From: Christensenellaceae bacterium
Lineage (GTDB): Bacteria > Bacillota > Clostridia > Christensenellales > DTU072
Assembly: GCA_031259085.1 (NCBI GenBank)
Contig: JAIRMA010000018.1
Coordinates: forward strand, 1-62,131
Length of the DNA: 62,131 bases
Direction: 5' to 3'
Shown here in pieces: positions 58,438 to 62,131 of this stretch. A program made the position numbers and the translations under genes. A model generated the notes under the pieces. It was not told the origin of the DNA. It searched no databases and saw nothing but the letters and a program-made list of their open reading frames with translations. Within the stretch, counting starts at the first letter, position 1. Each line of letters begins with the position of its first letter.

Positions 58438-59166
58438 ATGATTTCGATTGCTGATTCCAATATTAATTTATTAGAGATCCGAAATGTTTTTAAACAGTCT
58501 TTATGTCGCTATACGACTGATGAAACTAAACTTGATCTTTTTATTGATTACGCAATTGAAATTAAAAGAATGCAGGGCAAATTGAATCTTACATCAATAA
58601 AATCTGATGTTGATTTTGCTATAAAGCATTTTGCTGACAGTTTAGAGGCGAGTGATCATATAACTTCTGGCACTTTACTAGATATTGGTACTGGTGCAGG
58701 TTTTCCTGGAGTACCTTTATCTATAATGAATAGTATGCTCAATACTACTTTGATTGATTCTGTTCAAAAAAAAATTGCCTTTATATCAAGCACTCTTATT
58801 AATCTTAAAATTAATAATGTCCGCGCTGTTACTGGCCGTGCTGAAATGTTAGGCCATGATATTCATCTTCGAGAATCTTTTGATTATGTGACTGCTAGAG
58901 CTGTCACATCTCTTAGAATTCTTCTAGAACTAGCAATTCCATTTCTTAAAGTTGGTGGCATTTTTATTGTATATAAATCAGATAGCTATCAAGAAATGGC
59001 TGACTCCTTAACAGCTGTTAAACTACTAAATTGTGAAGTTGCTGCGACTAAACATTATATGTTAGATGATAAATATAAAAGGACTATTTTTTTTATTAAG
59101 AAGTTAGAAAAAACAAAGGACATTTATCCTAGGAATTATAAAAAAATTGTCTCAAAGCCTCTATAA
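58438..59166 (+). CDS. rsmG: 16S rRNA (guanine527-N7)-methyltransferase RsmG
   Basis: RsmG methylates N7 of G527 in 16S rRNA with S-adenosylmethionine; loss gives streptomycin tolerance in other bacteria. The 242-residue protein has GKLNLTSIKS, KHFADSLEA, the SAM loop LLDIGTGAGFPGVPLS (82-91) and FDYVTARAVTSLRILLELA. The start at 58438 is firm: the next Met is inside the conserved fold. The transcript appears to start at this ATG. The gene overlaps the next one by 20 bases and lies divergent to the topoisomerase genes. Confidence 0.95.
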   Translation: MISIADSNINLLEIRNVFKQSLCRYTTDETKLDLFIDYAIEIKRMQGKLNLTSIKSDVDFAIKHFADSLEASDHITSGTLLDIGTGAGFPGVPLSIMNSMLNTTLIDSVQKKIAFISSTLINLKINNVRAVTGRAEMLGHDIHLRESFDYVTARAVTSLRILLELAIPFLKVGGIFIVYKSDSYQEMADSLTAVKLLNCEVAATKHYMLDDKYKRTIFFIKKLEKTKDIYPRNYKKIVSKPL

Positions 59167-60613
59167 CAAATTAGAGATTCACAACGTGCTTTCAAGAGAT
59201 CTCTTAATACAGAAATGGGAAAAAATGCAGAATAATCGTGTTTTACAACTTAATATACCCACCCCCACTAAAAGCAATACTGTATTTTCTTTTTTTAAAT
59301 CAGATTTGTACTTATTATTAATAGGTGTAATTGTATCTCTTAGTTGGATATTTAATATCCCTCTTTTTGCGTATATTTCCTTTGGCGTTATAATAATTAT
59401 TATTGCAATAACACAAAAAAGTTTGATAGGTGTAATACCTATACTTTTATTAGCAACCTTTGTGTTCCCCGATGAAAATTCATTAATTAGTGCTACTGCT
59501 ATTGGATCGATCACATCTGTGTTTTTAATTTTTGTAATTTCTTGCGTTATTCATTTTATAAAAAATAAAAATAAATTCAAATTCCCAGCATCTACTATTG
59601 GCTTTATTGCCTTATTTTGCGCCGCGTTTCTAGGTGGAATCACTACACAAGGGCACTTTGGATCTCCTCAATGGGTATTAGGAATAAGTACTACAGGCGG
59701 GATGTTCCTTGCGATGTTAATTTTATCAATTACAATCACTGAATATAATCCGCTTTTTATTGCAAAAAGTTTTGTCGTATTAACATTAGTAATAATTACT
59801 CAATTGTTCGTTTATTCACTGCGTCAAGAGGATCTGTTATACTCAATTGTCTATAAAACTACTATGTTAGGCTGGGGCATTGGCAATTCTGCAGCAGAAG
59901 TTTTAGCACTTGCAATTCCATTTGTTCTTTATGCAATGTGTAAATCAAGAAAATTCTCTATCCTTTATGTTAGTGTGTTTATATTATCAATGTTCTCAAT
60001 TCTTACAACACTCTCTAGAGCGGCACTTATTGCAGTTGGCTTTCTTGCACTTCCTATGGTTGTATACTCACTTAGATTGTCTGTTAAACCACTTCTCACT
60101 ACTATTTTTCTCCTCTCTTTGTTTACTCTCGCTGTGTTTTTAATATTCACTTTCTTCAATGAAGAATTCAAATATATTATTAATAAATTAATGACAACAG
60201 GAATATCCGATCATGGTAGAATAAAATTATGGAAATTAGCATTAGATGTGTTTAAAACTCATAATAAGTTTTTCGGGGCTGGTTATGCATACGGCTCTGC
60301 TCTTTCCTTAGATGCTAGATATTTTGTTTTATGGTATCATAATCATTATTTACAAGTGTTGGCAAATATGGGTATTTTCGGGATTATAGCTTTCTTAATA
60401 CACATCGCTCAAAGATTCTATTATACAATAAAACGTCATACCAAATTTACAGTAGCAGCACTTTGGTCTATGTTTATTATGGCCCTATTCGGGATGCTCG
60501 ATATCACCTATTTCCAGCCTTGCTTCTTGATTCCAATGATTATAACTTTTTGGGCTACACAAAACGGACTTAAAATCAAAGATCCTATTCCCGCTGATGA
60601 AACTCTAATTTAA
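59147..60613 (+). CDS. O-antigen ligase/polymerase-family membrane protein
   Basis: The 488-residue protein has about 11 membrane helices and the Wzy_C (O-antigen ligase) pattern: ILTTLSRAALIAVGFLALPM and, in the large outer loop and after, GYAYGSALSLDARYFV and WYHNHYLQVLANMGIFGI, where the His is typical of ligases. Such proteins join glycans to lipid or protein acceptors or polymerise them. A TTG at 59147 gives the longest frame, overlapping rsmG by 20 bases; ATG 59225 (MQNNRVLQLN), 26 codons later, is a possible real start. It may act with the polysaccharide genes at 31-40 kb. Confidence 0.82.
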   Translation: MSQSLYNKLEIHNVLSRDLLIQKWEKMQNNRVLQLNIPTPTKSNTVFSFFKSDLYLLLIGVIVSLSWIFNIPLFAYISFGVIIIIIAITQKSLIGVIPILLLATFVFPDENSLISATAIGSITSVFLIFVISCVIHFIKNKNKFKFPASTIGFIALFCAAFLGGITTQGHFGSPQWVLGISTTGGMFLAMLILSITITEYNPLFIAKSFVVLTLVIITQLFVYSLRQEDLLYSIVYKTTMLGWGIGNSAAEVLALAIPFVLYAMCKSRKFSILYVSVFILSMFSILTTLSRAALIAVGFLALPMVVYSLRLSVKPLLTTIFLLSLFTLAVFLIFTFFNEEFKYIINKLMTTGISDHGRIKLWKLALDVFKTHNKFFGAGYAYGSALSLDARYFVLWYHNHYLQVLANMGIFGIIAFLIHIAQRFYYTIKRHTKFTVAALWSMFIMALFGMLDITYFQPCFLIPMIITFWATQNGLKIKDPIPADETLI

Positions 60614-60904
60614 TTTATTGCAAAAGTCCCTTATGAGCAAATTTTGACATTTGCTTAAACACGGATCTTCATTGCTAATATTTCTACTTAATTAAGTATA
60701 TGAATTTGGCTTAAATTAATGGGTTATCAGATATCCAATCATAATAATATTCACCGACACCAAAAATTTCTAAAAGGTTTGGGAGGTTTCTTTTTTTTAA
60801 AGCAAATGTCGTTATATTCCACCTCGTTAATTTTAATTTCGCGGGATTCCGCTAAATTGAAATCCAGATTAAACAAATCCTCCCTCAGACTGTAAAAATC
60901 GAAC
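60614..60904. other. Gap with a decayed minus-strand gene fragment
   Basis: A weak 7-bp hairpin, AGCAAAT/ATTTGCT (60636-60655), may terminate the ligase transcript. On the minus strand two overlapping frames read LDFNLAESREIKINEVEYND and, after a shift, NLLEIFGVGEYYYDWISDNP between about 60890 and 60715; they look like one broken gene of unknown family. It ends next to repeat copy B. Confidence 0.4.
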
Positions 60905-61068
60905 GAGCCATTGCAAACATATGCAACGAACTGATTTAATGTATAAGGTTATAAAAAACCTATGCAAGGAATTAGTTAATCATGGTTGCATAGAATTAAA
61001 ATCAATAACAGATAAATATTACAAAAAAGATAAAGAGACTAACGAAAATATTTCATACACATTAAAGC
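60905..61068 (+). repeat. Long direct repeat, copy B
   Basis: 164 bases matching 137-299. This copy keeps an open frame from ATG 60921 to 61124 (67 codons; MQRTDLMYKVIKNLCKELVN, ITDKYYKKDKETNENISYTL), but there is no Shine-Dalgarno sequence and no recognised family, so it may be a gene fragment. In another frame the repeat reads IANICNELI, loosely like IKTVCNELI in the type IIG protein that starts 420 bases downstream. Confidence 0.85.
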
Positions 61069-61489
61069 CTGATGAACCATTAATACTATTGTTATACAAT
61101 ATTAAGTTAATCTCTAGAAATTAGAGTTGTTTATTAGATTATACTAGATTTTTGACTAAATATAGAGTATAATAATACGTAATAAATTAATTTAGAAATA
61201 TTATGCAGATAATTATATTGTATTAAGTCAATCTTTTGCACATTTTACTGTTTTATAATGATGCATTTAGAGGTTTCTTAAGGGTAGTTAAAGACACAAA
61301 GCTTATCTGTGTTTAAAGTGCGCACTAATCCAATACTAACATGTACCAGCTAACGTCAAATCCATAACTGTTGATGAGAATTTTTATGTGCATGAATTAA
61401 CTAGTAGTAAATGAATATGATTTATCTATGTATAGATGAACACGATCACTGATAAAGATGGACTTTATTATAAGGAGACTTTAAATTAG
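61069..61489. other. Leader region of the type IIG gene, nothing else recognised
   Basis: After the short frame in repeat B ends at 61124 the DNA is AT-rich and stop-rich up to the type IIG start codon. The AAGGAGA Shine-Dalgarno lies at 61473-61479; no promoter pair is convincing. Confidence 0.4.
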
Positions 61490-62131
61490 ATGATACAATT
61501 TGAAAATATTCTTCAGAATGAATATAATCGAGACAATCTAAATAAACTGATGGAATTTTTATTTGAGGATTATTCTATTGAATACCCAGCAGAAGAATAT
61601 GAACATCATTCAAAACTATTTAGTACTGTACATAAACTTGGTGTTGTAAAACAAATAGATGACTTGCATGTTTTTGAAGTTATTCTATTAGACGATGCAG
61701 ACAATAAACAGATCAAAATTACTCAAGATATGTTTAGACTCTTAGATAACCATGTTAAAACTACTACTATAGTTGCATTTGTGAGTGCGGACCGCAAAAA
61801 TTATCGTTTGTCACTTTTAACAATCAAATTAGAAGAAACTATAGATAATAGATTAGGTATTAAATCTGTTTTTTCTGATCCTAAGCGCTTTTCCTACACA
61901 TTAGGAATTAATGCTAAGATTAAGACTGTATGTAATGAATTGATATGTAAAGGGCAAATTAGAACTGTAGAGGATTTAAGATCTAGATTCTCTATAGAGT
62001 TAGTCAACAAAGAGTTTTACAAAGAAATATATAAATCTTTTGAAACTCTAACAAGGCAGGTTTCTGGCATTAATTATTTGGGCCTTGATAATATTACAAA
62101 TTCGGATTTAAATAAAATAAAAGTCGAATTT
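61490..62131 (+). CDS. Type IIG restriction-modification enzyme, N-terminal part (cut by window end)
   Basis: An open frame of 214 codons runs off the right edge. ATG 61490 has AAGGAGA 10 bases upstream. The sequence follows the N-terminal region of Eco57I/type IIG single-chain restriction-methylation enzymes: HSKLFSTVHKLGVVKQIDDL, TTTIVAFVSADRKNYRLSLL, the signature FSDPKRFSYTLGINAKIKT and TVEDLRSRFSIELVNKEFYK. In full-length members the nuclease motif, methyltransferase and target-recognition domains follow; they lie outside the window, so activity and completeness cannot be judged. Confidence 0.72.
   Translation, partial: MIQFENILQNEYNRDNLNKLMEFLFEDYSIEYPAEEYEHHSKLFSTVHKLGVVKQIDDLHVFEVILLDDADNKQIKITQDMFRLLDNHVKTTTIVAFVSADRKNYRLSLLTIKLEETIDNRLGIKSVFSDPKRFSYTLGINAKIKTVCNELICKGQIRTVEDLRSRFSIELVNKEFYKEIYKSFETLTRQVSGINYLGLDNITNSDLNKIKVEF

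Overview
The window is AT-rich bacterial chromosome with Firmicutes/Clostridia-type gene content: an infC-rpmI-rplT operon, TypA, Der, both ATP- and PPi-type phosphofructokinases, a class II aldolase, MurC/MurG and strong sigma-A promoters of the form TTGACA-17-TATAAT. Several exported proteins are built from Ig-like, MBG, FN3 and GLUG modules, as in uncultured gut Clostridia. Long gene-poor stretches, a dead HipA-type kinase gene, a decayed KilA-N gene and an eroded repeat copy suggest an eroding genome. I cannot assign a genus from sequence alone.

Layout. 1-0.8 kb: the tail of an unknown gene, then decayed DNA with one copy of a 163-bp repeat whose second copy lies at 60.9 kb. 0.8-9.6 kb (minus strand): an intact gene fusing a DtxR/MntR metalloregulator to an IS1634-type transposase core that appears to have lost catalytic residues; a membrane-anchored YegP/DUF1508-like protein; a pfkA-pfp-FN3 protein-typA operon; proA. 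9.8-12.6 kb (minus): an infC-rpmI-rplT-rRNA methyltransferase-yebC operon with an attenuator-like leader and an AUU start codon on infC. 12.7-20.4 kb: HipA-like pseudogene, a large anchored MBG-domain protein, a small membrane protein, 1.7 kb of decayed DNA and a GC-richer KilA-N remnant. 20.6-25.2 kb (minus): thrS, a GLUG lipoprotein and an alpha/beta hydrolase.

25.6-31.2 kb (plus): an ilvB-ilvN-ridA-ilvC-ilvD operon preceded by a 33-residue leader peptide holding 14 consecutive branched-chain residues and by mutually exclusive antiterminator and terminator hairpins. 31.3-39.8 kb: surface-polysaccharide genes (two GT4, one GT2, Wzy, Wzx and a CDP-alcohol phosphotransferase/cytidylyltransferase fusion). 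41.7-44.1 kb: murC-murG. 45.2-55.9 kb: an exported protein, fbaA, a PAS-GAF-PAS-GGDEF-degenerate EAL protein, an aminotransferase-der pair and a type IIA topoisomerase A subunit. 56-60.6 kb: the topoisomerase B subunit, divergent from an apparently leaderless rsmG and an O-antigen ligase-like gene. The window ends in the second repeat copy and the start of a type IIG restriction-modification gene.

The items most worth following up are the DtxR-transposase fusion with a dyad over its own promoter, the classical leader-peptide attenuator of the ilv operon, the leaderless rsmG promoter and the CDP-alcohol phosphotransferase/cytidylyltransferase fusion.
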